Assembly (NCBI RefSeq): GCF_000768695.1
Contig: NZ_AVPL01000009.1
Coordinates: forward strand, 21,335-85,334
Direction of reading: 5' to 3'
Source of the DNA: Knoellia aerolata DSM 18566
Lineage (GTDB): Bacteria > Actinomycetota > Actinomycetes > Actinomycetales > Dermatophilaceae
Length of the DNA stretch: 64,000 bases
Shown: positions 50,507 to 59,827 of the stretch, piece by piece
How the letters are laid out: every line of letters begins with the position of its first letter
How positions within the stretch are numbered: the first letter of the stretch is position 1
Position numbers and translations under genes: made by a program
Notes under the pieces: generated by a model
Told to the model about the DNA's origin: nothing
Database searches by the model: none
What the model saw: the letters and a program-made list of their open reading frames with translations, nothing else

Positions 50507-51247
50507 TCAGCGGGGGACGGCCCCGTCGACCGTGGCGGCGTCGACGTGACGTGCAGCACGTGCGACGAACACGTGCGACGCGATGTCGTCCGGGAGCGAG
50601 ACCCCGCTCGCCTCGTCGGCGCCGGCAAGGGCCGCGATGACCCGTCCGCCGTCGCGGCGGACGACGGCCAGCTGGCCCGGCAGCAGGCCGGCGGCGGTGA
50701 TGAGGCCGAGGGCCTGGTGGTCGTTCTGGGCGGGCTCGCCGATGCGTCGCACGGTCACCGTCACCGGAGCCTCGACCGCGACCTCGCTCAGGGTCGACAG
50801 CCCGGTCCGGAAGTCCTCACCGAGGGCCTCGCCGAACTCGTCGAGGCCCGGGATGGGGTTGCCGTAGGGCGACTCCGCGTGGTCGGCGAGGAGCGCGAGG
50901 ATCTTGCGCTCGACCCGGTCGGACATGACGTGCTCCCACCGGCAGGCCTCGTCGTGGACGTACTCCCACTCGAGCCCGATGACGTCGACGAGGAGCCGCT
51001 CGGCGATGCGGTGCTTGCGCATGACGCGGGTCGCGAGGCGCCGCCCCTCCACCGAGAGCTCGATGTGACGGTCTCCTGCGACGGCCAGCAGCCCGTCACG
51101 CTCCATCCGGGCGACGGTCTGCGAGACCGTCGGGCCCGAGTGCCCGAGGCGCTCGGCGATCCGCGCCCGGAGAGGAGTGATGCCCTCCTCCTCGAGCTCG
51201 AAGACGGTGCGGAGGTACATCTCCGTGGTGTCGATGAGGTCGGTCAC
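50507..51247 (-). CDS. ideR: iron-dependent repressor of the DtxR/IdeR family
   Basis: 246 residues, GTG start overlapping the upstream MFS stop. The N-terminus DLIDTTEMYLRTVFELEEEGITPLRARIAERLGHSGPTVSQTVARMERDGLLAV is nearly the IdeR consensus. Metal ligands are present: RKHRIAERLLVDVIG (H79 and E83 equivalents) and HDEACRWEHVMSD (H98, C102, E105, H106 equivalents). A C-terminal SH3-like FeoA domain ends the protein. It represses iron uptake genes when Fe2+ is bound. The coupled MFS gene upstream is its operon partner. Confidence 0.93.
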   Translation of the reverse strand: MTDLIDTTEMYLRTVFELEEEGITPLRARIAERLGHSGPTVSQTVARMERDGLLAVAGDRHIELSVEGRRLATRVMRKHRIAERLLVDVIGLEWEYVHDEACRWEHVMSDRVERKILALLADHAESPYGNPIPGLDEFGEALGEDFRTGLSTLSEVAVEAPVTVTVRRIGEPAQNDHQALGLITAAGLLPGQLAVVRRDGGRVIAALAGADEASGVSLPDDIASHVFVARAARHVDAATVDGAVPR

Positions 51248-52524
51248 GGCCCAAGTCTCTCATTCGGGTCGACGGGCACCGGACCACGCCGGCGGGGGTC
51301 GTGGGCCGGCAGCCACCGGGCGAGCAGCGGGGCGCCGGCGAGGACGACGAGCCCGAGGACGACGCTGGCGGCCCCGAGGCTCGCCACGACCGTCACGGCG
51401 CTGACCAGCAACGGAGCGCCGTTCTGCCCGATGAGCGAGAGGAAGCGCCACACCGACAGGAACTGCGCCCGGCCGGCGACCGGCGCGGCGTCCGCCCCCA
51501 GCGTCTGGACGATCCCCGACCCGAGCCCGTTGCCGACGCCCATGACCGTGGAGACCACCGCGACGGCGACGAACCCGTGGGTGAGCGGCAGCGCCACCAT
51601 GCCCAGCCCGAGGACAGCGAGGAAGGGCACGGCGACCCACACCCGGCCGAAGCGGTCCATGACCGAGCCGGCCGGGTAGAAGAGGAGCACCTCGGCGGCC
51701 CCGGCGATGCCGAAGATGACGGCGGTGCCGCTGCTGCTCACCCCGACCGACTCGGCCCAGAGGGGGACGACGATGAACCGTCCCTGCCGGGCGATGCCGA
51801 TGAGGACCACCCCCAGGCCGATCGTCGACAGGACGCGGCGGTGGCTGCGCACCACGTCGACCAGGCGGACCTGCGAGGCCGACCGAGCGGTTCGCGGCCT
51901 CCCCCCTCCGGCGGGCATCGGCGGTGGTGCATCCACGTCGGCGAGGTCGTCGTCACGCAGCGCGAACCACGCCCACACCGCCGCCGACAGACCAGCGGCG
52001 ACGGCGACGGCATACGCGGCCTGGGTCCCCCAGATCACGATGACGGGGGCTGCGACGAAGGGGCCGACGAACAGGCCGATGCGCTGGACGCCGCCCATCG
52101 TCGACATCGCCCGGGCCCGGACGTGCACCGGGGCCCGGGCCGTGAGCCAGGACTGGCGGGCGAGCAGGAAGACCGACCCGGTCGTCCCCATGAGCGCGAC
52201 GGCGAGGCCGAGGACCCAGAGGTTCTGCGCGACCACGGCCAGGGCGGCGCCGAGCGCGTCCAGCACGGCGGCGCCGACGAGCGCCCGACGCTCCCCGACC
52301 CGGGCCACCAGCGACCCGGCCGGCAGCGACGACGCGAACGCGGAGAGCCCCTCGATGAGGACGAAGGCCGCCGCGACGGCCACGCTCGCCCCGAGGCCGC
52401 GGGCGCTGAGCGCCACGACGGGGATGGTCGCGCCGACCCCGATCGACCAGGTTGCGGTCGGCCCGAAGGCCGGGAGCGCGATGCCCCGCAGCGAGAACTC
52501 GTCGGGTGCCGGCACGCCCGCCAC
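51244..52524 (-). CDS. MFS transporter, co-transcribed with the iron regulator
   Basis: 426 residues from a GTG at 52524 (a GTG at 52515 is also possible). Twelve membrane helices; helix 2-3 loop LVARVGERRALVGAAVLDALG and helix 8-9 YPAGSVMDRFGRVWVAVPFL are the two MFS A-type motifs. A hydrophilic central loop (DADDDLADVDAPPPMPAGGGRPRTARS-like) separates the halves. The substrate is unknown; the coupling with ideR suggests, without proof, siderophore or metal export. It diverges from the thioesterase-like gene with 21 bases between. Confidence 0.9.
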   Translation of the reverse strand: MAGVPAPDEFSLRGIALPAFGPTATWSIGVGATIPVVALSARGLGASVAVAAAFVLIEGLSAFASSLPAGSLVARVGERRALVGAAVLDALGAALAVVAQNLWVLGLAVALMGTTGSVFLLARQSWLTARAPVHVRARAMSTMGGVQRIGLFVGPFVAAPVIVIWGTQAAYAVAVAAGLSAAVWAWFALRDDDLADVDAPPPMPAGGGRPRTARSASQVRLVDVVRSHRRVLSTIGLGVVLIGIARQGRFIVVPLWAESVGVSSSGTAVIFGIAGAAEVLLFYPAGSVMDRFGRVWVAVPFLAVLGLGMVALPLTHGFVAVAVVSTVMGVGNGLGSGIVQTLGADAAPVAGRAQFLSVWRFLSLIGQNGAPLLVSAVTVVASLGAASVVLGLVVLAGAPLLARWLPAHDPRRRGPVPVDPNERLGP

Positions 52525-52545
52525 CCTGACACGTAGGTTGGCAGG

Positions 52546-53250
52546 GTGCACGTGGTGATCCCGGGTCGGTACAACGGCCCTCCGAGCTCCGGCAACGGCG
52601 GCTGGGTGAGCGGGCTGGTCGCCGGCCACACCCCGGTGACCGACGACGCGCCCGCCGTGTCCGTCCGGCTGCACCTGCCCCCTCCCCTCGACCGGCCGCT
52701 CGTCCTCGAGCCGGGTGACCCGGCCGACCCCGACTCCCGGACGGTCCTGCGCGACGGGGCCGACGTCGTCGCGAGCGCCGTGGCGGTGCCGACGCCCGCC
52801 GGCGCCGTGCCCCCACCGGTGACCGTGGAGGTGGCGCGCGACGCCGAGACCCGGGGCATCACGGCCGCGGAGCACCCCTTCCCGACCTGCTACGGCTGCG
52901 GCCCGCTCCACCCCGACGGGCTCCGCCTCCGCTCCGGACCGGTCGCCGGAACCACCGGTCTGTATGCCGCCACCTGGACTCCCCGGGACGCCGCACCGCC
53001 CGAGGTGTGGGCCGCACTGGACTGCCCCGGTGGCAAGGCGGCCGGGTTCCCGACCACGCTCATGGTGCTCGGTACGATGACCGCGCAGATCCTCACGCCA
53101 CCCGTCGTCGGGCGCGAGCACGTCGTGACCTCGTGGTCGCGCGGCGACGACGGACGCAAGCGCCATGCGGGGTCCGCCCTGTTCACCGCCGACGGACGCC
53201 TCCTCGCCCGCGCCGAGCAGACGTGGATCGCCATCGATCGACCCGTTTGA
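52546..53250 (+). CDS. hotdog-fold acyl-CoA thioesterase-like protein
   Basis: 234 residues; GTG start with TAGGTT at 52533-52538 just upstream, so a leaderless transcript. The N-terminal half is a hotdog-like domain (GRYNGPPSSGNGGWVSGLVAGH), the second half FPTCYGCGPLHPDGLRLRSGPVAGTTGLYAATWTP, then WAALDCPGGKAAGF and VVTSWSRGDDGRKRHAGSALFTADGRLLARAEQTWIAID, which is PaaI-type. The CYGCG motif and C-terminal hotdog are typical of an actinobacterial family of unknown substrate. It is convergent to nothing and 70 bases upstream of citrate synthase. Confidence 0.82.
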   Translation: MHVVIPGRYNGPPSSGNGGWVSGLVAGHTPVTDDAPAVSVRLHLPPPLDRPLVLEPGDPADPDSRTVLRDGADVVASAVAVPTPAGAVPPPVTVEVARDAETRGITAAEHPFPTCYGCGPLHPDGLRLRSGPVAGTTGLYAATWTPRDAAPPEVWAALDCPGGKAAGFPTTLMVLGTMTAQILTPPVVGREHVVTSWSRGDDGRKRHAGSALFTADGRLLARAEQTWIAIDRPV

Positions 53251-53320
53251 CACCCTGACACGATGCGGGGGCGGGCACACTGTTGCTGCCCCACACCGGA
53301 AGACACCGAGACGAGGGAAC

Positions 53321-54466
53321 GTGACACCGCAGTCCGAGACCCACCCCACCACCCCCCAGCCCGCCGCGGCGGACCCCGACTTCCGCCCCGGGCTCGAGGG
53401 CGTCGTCGCCTTCGAGTCCCGGATCGCCGAGCCGGACAAGGAGGGTGGGGCGCTGCGCTACCGCGGCGTCGACATCAACGACCTCGTCGGTCACGTGAGC
53501 TTCGGCCAGGTGTGGGGGCTGCTCGTCGACAACGAGTTCGACCCGGGCCTGCCGCCGGCCGAGCCGTTCCCGCTGCCCGTCCACACCGGTGACGTCCGCG
53601 TCGACGTCCAGGCGGCGCTCGCGACCCTGGCGCCGCTGTGGGGGTTCAAGCCGCTGCTCGACATCGACGCGGCGGAGGCCCGCGACCAGCTCGCCCGCTC
53701 CGCGGTCATGGCGCTGTCGTTCGTCGCCCAGTCGGCGCGCGGCCAGGGCCGGCCGATGGTCCCGCAGGCCCAGGTCGACACGGGCGCGACGATCGCCGAG
53801 CGCTTCATGATCCGCTGGCGCGGCGAGCCCGACCCCAAGCACGTCGAGGCCGTCGACGCCTACTGGATCACCGCCGCCGAGCACGGCATGAACGCCTCGA
53901 CGTTCACCGCGCGCGTCATCGCCTCGACCGGCGCCGACGTCGCCGCGTGCCTGTCCGGCGCGGTCGGTGCGATGTCGGGACCCCTGCACGGCGGGGCCCC
54001 GTCTCGCGTCCTCCACATGATCGAGGGGGTCGAGGAGAGCGGGGACGCCCTGGCCTACGTCACGGGCGTCCTCGACGCCGGCGAGCGCCTCATGGGCTTC
54101 GGGCACCGGGTCTACCGCGCCGAGGACCCGCGCGCCAAGGTCCTGCGCGACACCTGCCAGCGGCTCGGCGCACCCCGCTTCGAGGTCGCCGCGGCGCTGG
54201 AGCGGGCCGCCCTCGACGAGCTGCACGCCCGCCGCCCCGACCGCGTCCTGGCGACCAACGTCGAGTTCTGGGCCGCGGTCCTGCTCGACTTCGCCGAGGT
54301 GCCGGCCGACATGTTCACGTCGATGTTCACGTGTGCCCGCACCGCCGGCTGGTCCGCGCACATCCTCGAGCAGAAGGAGACGGGCCGCCTCATTCGCCCG
54401 AGCTCCCGCTACATCGGCGAGGCCTCCCGGGGCATCGACGCCGTCGCGGGGTACCGGAAGGGTTGA
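53321..54466 (+). CDS. citrate synthase (2-type, CitA-like)
   Basis: 381 residues; GTG with GAGGGA. GLEGVVAFESRIAEPDKEGGALRYRGVDINDLV begins the conserved part. Catalytic residues: His in GPLHGGAPSRVL, His in GFGHRVYRAEDPRA and Asp in AAVLLDFAEVP. The length is that of the shorter citrate synthase 2/CitA group rather than GltA (about 430). It condenses acetyl-CoA and oxaloacetate at the entry of the TCA cycle. A strong hairpin built from two GGCATAC copies follows it. Confidence 0.94.
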   Translation: MTPQSETHPTTPQPAAADPDFRPGLEGVVAFESRIAEPDKEGGALRYRGVDINDLVGHVSFGQVWGLLVDNEFDPGLPPAEPFPLPVHTGDVRVDVQAALATLAPLWGFKPLLDIDAAEARDQLARSAVMALSFVAQSARGQGRPMVPQAQVDTGATIAERFMIRWRGEPDPKHVEAVDAYWITAAEHGMNASTFTARVIASTGADVAACLSGAVGAMSGPLHGGAPSRVLHMIEGVEESGDALAYVTGVLDAGERLMGFGHRVYRAEDPRAKVLRDTCQRLGAPRFEVAAALERAALDELHARRPDRVLATNVEFWAAVLLDFAEVPADMFTSMFTCARTAGWSAHILEQKETGRLIRPSSRYIGEASRGIDAVAGYRKG

Positions 54467-54479
54467 GCGGGGCCGCACG

Positions 54480-54514
54480 GCACGGCATACGAGGGGTGCT
54501 GTCGTATGCCGTGC
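54480..54514 (+). terminator. hairpin terminator made from two inverted CGGCATAC motifs
   Basis: GCACGGCATACGA at 54480-54492 and its exact complement at 54502-54514 form a 13-bp stem with a 9-base loop, 14 bases after the citrate synthase stop. Each arm contains the octamer that is over-represented through the window. Confidence 0.8.
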
Positions 54515-54578
54515 GGTCGCGGCGGTGACCGCGTGCGTCCGGGTGAAGCCGCGGCTGGGACGGCGTCCCGGTGGGTGA

Positions 54579-55745
<1,167 letters not shown>

Positions 55746-55872
55746 CCCGGTCTCGCCGCGACGGGCAGGGTTTCCGCGCGGTAACCTTGGCGCGGTTCCG
55801 CGTCGTGCACGGTCGACGCGCGTGACCTCGCACTCTGCCTCCCGCTGCGAACGCTCGTGGCGCCGGAGTGAC

Positions 55873-55907
55873 CCGACCCGGCGCCTGCAGGAGGGACGCC
55901 GGGTCGG
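55873..55907. terminator. hairpin terminator between serC and the converging MFS operon
   Basis: CCGACCCGGCG (55873-55883) pairs with CGCCGGGTCGG (55897-55907) around a 13-base loop. Confidence 0.8.
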
Positions 55908-55937
55908 GGAGGTCAGCGGAGGTGCGGTCGCCCGCGG

Positions 55938-56024
55938 TCAGGTGAGGACGGCATACACGACGGCGACGACGATGAGCACCGCCAGCACGGCCAGCGTCAT
56001 CCGGCGGCGGAAGACCGGCGTCAT
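55938..56024 (-). CDS. 28-residue single-helix membrane protein coupled to an MFS gene
   Basis: ATG at 56024 overlapping the MFS stop (ATGA, 56021-56024). It begins MTPVFRRRMTLAV and continues as one hydrophobic helix of Leu, Val, Ala and Ile with a single Tyr, ending VLT. The basic N-terminus (FRRRM) predicts an inside-positive orientation, N-terminus in the cytoplasm. The ATGA junction and clean helix argue for a real product, perhaps a regulator of the transporter, like the small proteins known for other exporters. No homologue is known to me. The gene is too short for usual gene callers. Confidence 0.6.
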   Translation of the reverse strand: MTPVFRRRMTLAVLAVLIVVAVVYAVLT

Positions 56025-57319
56025 CGGGCGGCCTCCGGCGCCGGCTCGGTGACCGTGTCACGCACGGGGACCGCCTCGATGGTGATCCGCGGGGAACGCT
56101 GCGACTCGTAGCTCACCCGGACATTCTGCTGCCGCGCGAGCCACCACAGCACCGCGACGAGGGTGAGCCCGATGAAGATGGGACCGATGGCGATGGTCCA
56201 CCGGGGTCCCCACACCTCGCCGATCCAGCCGATGATCGGGGCGCCGATGGGCGTGCCGCCCATGAAGATGGCCATGTAGAGGGCCATCACCCGGCCGCGC
56301 ACGAGCGGGTCGGTGCGCAGCTGCACCATCGCGTTGGCCGTCGTGAGTGCGGTGAGCGCCGACAGCCCGACCGGCACGAGCGCCAGCGCGAAGAGCTCGT
56401 AGGTCGGCGCCAGGGCGGCCGCCGTGGTCGAGACGGTGAAACCGACGAGCGCGAGGAGCAGCACCCGCAGCCGGGGCTCGCCGCGCCTGGCGCTGAGCAG
56501 GGCCGCGGTGAGCGAGCCGATCGCCATGATCGAGCCGAGGATGCCGTACTCGGTCGGTCCCTTGTGGAACTCCGCGGTCGCCATGAGCGCGGTCGTCACC
56601 TGGAAGTTCATCCCGAAGGTGCCGAGCACGAAGACGAGCAGCATCACCACCTTGAGGTCCGGGCGGTTGCGGACGTAGACGAGGCCGTCGCGGATCGCCC
56701 CCTTGCCCCGGGTGAGGGGGGACGGGACGAGCTCGCCGGCGCGCAACCTGCTCAGGGCCACGAGGACGAAGACGAAGGTCAGCACGTTGACGAGCAGGGT
56801 CAGCCCGGTGCCGTAGGCCGCGATCATCAGGCCGGCGACGCCGGGGCCGATGAGCCGACCGCCGTTGAACGAGGCGCTGTTGAGCGCGACCGCGTTGGCG
56901 AGCTTGTCGCGCGGGACCATCTCGGAGACGAACGACTGGCGGGCCGGGTTGTCGATCGCGGTGATGACGCCCTGGGTGAGGGCGATCCCGTAGACCATCC
57001 ACAGGGTCGCGACGTCCGTGATGACGAGCAGCGCGAGCACGAGGCTCGTGACGAGGAGCAGGGCCTGCGTGACGAGGAGGATCCGGCGCTTCGGGAATCG
57101 GTCGGCGATCGCCCCCGCCCACGGGGCGAGCACGAGGAACGGGAGGAACTGGAGCCCGGTGACGATGCCCAGCGCCTGGCTGGAGTTGTCGGTCAGCTCG
57201 GTGAGGACCAGCCAGTCCTGGGCGACCCGACCCATCCAGGTGCCGACGTTGGAGACGAAGGAGCCGGCGTAGTAGATCCGGTAGTTGCGTTCGGAGAACG
57301 AGGTGAAGGTCGGGCTCAT
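56021..57319 (-). CDS. MFS transporter of the enterobactin exporter/EntS-like (DHA3) type
   Basis: 432 residues; ATG overlapping the MarR stop (57316-57319). FTSFSERNYRIYYAGSFVSNVGTWMGRVAQDWLVLTELTDNSSQALGIVTGLQFLPFLVLAPWAGAIADRFPKRRILL is the MFS_3/DHA3 signature; twelve helices follow, and a cytoplasmic tail with RITIEAVPVRDTVTEPAPEAAR. Such exporters carry siderophores, macrolides or other drugs. The MarR regulator is first in the operon, so the system is probably induced by its substrate. A 28-residue membrane protein follows. Confidence 0.92.
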   Translation of the reverse strand: MSPTFTSFSERNYRIYYAGSFVSNVGTWMGRVAQDWLVLTELTDNSSQALGIVTGLQFLPFLVLAPWAGAIADRFPKRRILLVTQALLLVTSLVLALLVITDVATLWMVYGIALTQGVITAIDNPARQSFVSEMVPRDKLANAVALNSASFNGGRLIGPGVAGLMIAAYGTGLTLLVNVLTFVFVLVALSRLRAGELVPSPLTRGKGAIRDGLVYVRNRPDLKVVMLLVFVLGTFGMNFQVTTALMATAEFHKGPTEYGILGSIMAIGSLTAALLSARRGEPRLRVLLLALVGFTVSTTAAALAPTYELFALALVPVGLSALTALTTANAMVQLRTDPLVRGRVMALYMAIFMGGTPIGAPIIGWIGEVWGPRWTIAIGPIFIGLTLVAVLWWLARQQNVRVSYESQRSPRITIEAVPVRDTVTEPAPEAAR

Positions 57320-57771
57320 TCGGCGGCGACCTTGGCGAGGATCGCGGCCGCCTGCTTGAGGACGGCCTGCTCCTCCGGGTCCAGCCGGGCCACGCGCACG
57401 ACCATCCACGCGTCGCGCTTGCGCCGGGTGTCGCGCAGGACCTGCCGCGCGGCGGGCGTGAGCGTGAGGTTGACCTGACGCCGGTCGGTGGGGTCGGGTG
57501 TGCGCTCGACCCACCCGAGGTCGACGAGACCGGCCACGGTCCGGGACATGCTCGGGGCGCTGACGCGCTCGATCTCGGCGAGCTCACCGGGGGTGCGCGC
57601 CCCTTCCTCGAGGCGGCACATGACCGAGAAGTGGTGTGGAGCAATGGTGTCGGTGCTCTCGTAGCGCACGCGCCGCGAGATCCGCATGCAGGCCAGACGC
57701 AGCTCGCCGGCGAGTGAGGACACGGCAGCGGGCCGCAGGGCGGCATACGGGCGGCTGGTGTCCTGAGTCAT
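57316..57771 (-). CDS. MarR-family regulator of the MFS exporter
   Basis: 151 residues, ATG start. Winged helix: TIAPHHFSVMCRLEEGARTPGELAEIERVSAPSMSRTVAGLVDLGWVERTPDPTDRRQVNLTLTPAARQVL. It heads the operon MarR-MFS-small protein and overlaps the MFS start by four bases. A perfect inverted repeat lies directly upstream of the start, so autorepression with release by an exporter substrate is the expected control. Confidence 0.92.
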   Translation of the reverse strand: MTQDTSRPYAALRPAAVSSLAGELRLACMRISRRVRYESTDTIAPHHFSVMCRLEEGARTPGELAEIERVSAPSMSRTVAGLVDLGWVERTPDPTDRRQVNLTLTPAARQVLRDTRRKRDAWMVVRVARLDPEEQAVLKQAAAILAKVAAE

Positions 57772-57805
57772 ATACTTAGCCTAACTCATTACTTTGGCTA
57801 AGTAT
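57772..57805. promoter_or_regulatory. MarR operator, perfect inverted repeat
   Basis: ATACTTAGCC (57772-57781) and GGCTAAGTAT (57796-57805) are exact complements separated by 14 bases, immediately upstream of the MarR start. The left half also contains a smaller TTAG-C-CTAA palindrome. The sequence is AT-rich against a GC-rich background. Confidence 0.85.
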
Positions 57806-57888
57806 TCCTTCCGACGTCTGGCTCGCGTCGCCGGTCACGACCCGGACTGCGTATGCCGTCCGGGCCGGCGCTCGCTATCGTTCCGCCC

Positions 57889-59376
57889 ATGCCGACTGCC
57901 ACCACCCAAGCCGCCGACCCACGCGCAGGGTCCTCCACCATCGACCGCTACTTCAAGATCTCCGAGCGCGGCTCGAGCATCGCCCAGGAGGTGCGCGGCG
58001 GGGTCGTCACGTTCTTCACGATGGCCTACATCGTCGTGCTCAATCCGCTCATCCTCGGCTTCGCCCAGGACGTCAACGGCGACTTCCTCGGCGGCGGGTC
58101 GGGTGACGGCTCGAACCTCCCCGCGATCGCCGCGGGCACGGCCCTCGTGGCCGGTCTCCTCACGATCCTCATGGGGGTCGTCGCCAACTTCCCGCTCGCC
58201 CTGGCGACCGGGCTGGGGCTCAACGCGTTCGTGGCATTCGCGATCGCCTCCCAGATGACGTGGGCCGACGCCATGGGCCTCGTCGTCCTCGAGGGCCTCA
58301 TCATCCTCGTGCTCGTCCTCACCGGCTTCCGGACCGCGGTCTTCCACGCCGTCCCGACCCAGCTCAAGGTCGCCATCTCGGTGGGGATCGGCCTGTTCAT
58401 CGCGCTCATCGGCTTCGTCGACGCCGGCTTCGTCCGCCGCACGGCCCAGGGCACGGTCCCGGTCCAGCTCGGCGTCGACGGCTTCCTCGGCGGCTGGCCG
58501 ACCTTGGTCTTCGTCATCGGCCTGCTGCTCATCATCGTCCTCTGGGTCCGCAAGGTCCGTGGCGCCATCCTCATCGCCATCGCCGCGACGACCGTCCTGG
58601 CCATCGTCATCGAGGCCATCGCCAAGATCGGCCCGGCCGTCGACGGCGAGAAGCTCAACCCGACCGGCTGGGGCCTCGTCGTGCCCACGCTGCCGGACCA
58701 GATCATCGACTCCCCCGACTTCTCGACCGTCGGCCAGTTCTCGCTGTTCGGGTCGTTCCAGTCGGTCGGAGTCGTCGCCGCCGCGCTGCTCATCTTCACG
58801 CTCATGCTCGCCGACTTCTTCGACACCATGGGCACGATGACCGCCATCGGTGCCGAGGCGAACCTCCTCGACGAGGACGGCATGCCGCCGAACACCGAGC
58901 GCATCCTCGTCGTCGACTCGCTCGCCGCCGCGGCCGGTGGCGCCGCCGGTGTCTCGTCCAACACGTCCTACATCGAGTCGGCGTCGGGTGTCGGTGAGGG
59001 CGCGCGCACCGGGCTGGCCTCGGTCGTGACCGGCCTGCTGTTCCTCGCCTCGATGGTCTTCGCACCGCTCGTCAAGGTCATCCCGTCCGAGGCCGCGGTC
59101 CCCGCGCTCGTGCTCGTCGGGTTCCTCATGATGCAGCAGGTCAAGGACATCGACTGGGACGACGTCGAGATCGCGATCCCGGCGTTCCTCACGATCGTGC
59201 TCATGCCGTTCACGTACTCCATCACCGCAGGCATCGGCGCCGGCTTCGTCGCCTACGTCCTCATCAAGGTCGTGCGCGGCAAGGCGGCCGCGGTGCACGG
59301 GCTCATGTGGCTCGTCGCCGGGCTCTTCGTCCTCTACTTCGCCATCGACCCGATCAAGGACCTCCTCGGCGTCTGA
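57889..59376 (+). CDS. NCS2-family purine permease (AzgA-like)
   Basis: 495 residues. TATCGT (57876-57881) seven bases before the ATG suggests a leaderless start. AzgA-type: DRYFKISERGSSIAQEVRGGVVTFFTMAYIVVLNPLIL, ATGLGLNAFVAF, AVPTQLKVAISVGIGLFIALIGFVDAGFV, DFFDTMGTMTAIGAEANLLDEDG, and SSNTSYIESASGVGEGARTGLASVVTG, with 14 helices in two repeats. It imports adenine, guanine or hypoxanthine with protons. The gene lies next to the divergent MarR operon; a GTATGCCG motif sits in the gap. Confidence 0.93.
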   Translation: MPTATTQAADPRAGSSTIDRYFKISERGSSIAQEVRGGVVTFFTMAYIVVLNPLILGFAQDVNGDFLGGGSGDGSNLPAIAAGTALVAGLLTILMGVVANFPLALATGLGLNAFVAFAIASQMTWADAMGLVVLEGLIILVLVLTGFRTAVFHAVPTQLKVAISVGIGLFIALIGFVDAGFVRRTAQGTVPVQLGVDGFLGGWPTLVFVIGLLLIIVLWVRKVRGAILIAIAATTVLAIVIEAIAKIGPAVDGEKLNPTGWGLVVPTLPDQIIDSPDFSTVGQFSLFGSFQSVGVVAAALLIFTLMLADFFDTMGTMTAIGAEANLLDEDGMPPNTERILVVDSLAAAAGGAAGVSSNTSYIESASGVGEGARTGLASVVTGLLFLASMVFAPLVKVIPSEAAVPALVLVGFLMMQQVKDIDWDDVEIAIPAFLTIVLMPFTYSITAGIGAGFVAYVLIKVVRGKAAAVHGLMWLVAGLFVLYFAIDPIKDLLGV

Positions 59377-59386
59377 CCACCACCCC

Positions 59387-59526
59387 CGACTTATTGCGCA
59401 TCCCGGTCCCAGCACAGCGACTTATTGCGCATTTCGGCCCCTTCCAGCGACGGAAACCGTCCGCGGGAGGGGCCGAAATGCGCAATAAGTCGAGGTCTCA
59501 GCCGGCAGGTCGAGGTCTCAGCCGGC
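59387..59526. repeat. compound repeat: CTTATTGCGCAT palindromes and an 18-bp direct repeat
   Basis: A lone copy of CGACTTATTGCGCAT is at 59387-59401. An inverted pair follows: 59418-59444 and 59466-59492, 25 bases of perfect pairing containing CTTATTGCGCATTTCGGCCCC. Then GTCGAGGTCTCAGCCGGC is present twice (59489-59506, 59509-59526). The second copy includes the stop codon and last codons of the DUF2530 gene. The AT-rich motif is unlike its surroundings. It may act as a terminator for both converging genes. Confidence 0.85.
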
Positions 59527-59820
59527 GTCGTGGGCGTTGCCGCGGCCGCGGCGCACGTAGGCCAGGCCGATCGAGCCGAGCACGAACCCGGCGACGCAGC
59601 CCCACGGCCACCACGACCGGTCGCCCTCGTGCAGGGCCGGGACGAGCAGCGTCACGGCCAGGGCGACGAGCCAGAGGACCAGCCCGATGGCGATGATCCG
59701 CTGGGTCGGGACCTGCATGGCCTCGAGCACCTCGATCTCGCGCTCCGTCACGCCGTCCGGCACGGCCTCGGGCGGTATGCCGTCCGGTCGCCGTCCCTGC
59801 GCCCCCTCGGACCCGCTCAT
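59518..59820 (-). CDS. DUF2530 family membrane protein
   Basis: 100 residues, ATG start. Two membrane helices (RIIAIGLVLWLVALAVTLLVPALH and SWWPWGCVAGFVLGSIGLAYVRRGRG), with the Trp-rich WWPWGCVAG linker typical of DUF2530. The hydrophilic N-terminus carries GVTEREIEVLEAMQVPTQ. The family is restricted to actinobacteria and unstudied. Together with DUF3027 and the cold-shock gene upstream it forms a commonly conserved group; the gap to DUF3027 is 7 bases. The 3' end lies in a duplicated 18-bp repeat. Confidence 0.85.
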   Translation of the reverse strand: MSGSEGAQGRRPDGIPPEAVPDGVTEREIEVLEAMQVPTQRIIAIGLVLWLVALAVTLLVPALHEGDRSWWPWGCVAGFVLGSIGLAYVRRGRGNAHDAG

Positions 59821-59827
59821 CGGGCCG

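Noticed and set aside
57835..59415. 526-codon minus-strand frame, extremely Asp/Glu/Arg-rich
   Set aside because: Antisense shadow of the purine permease gene.
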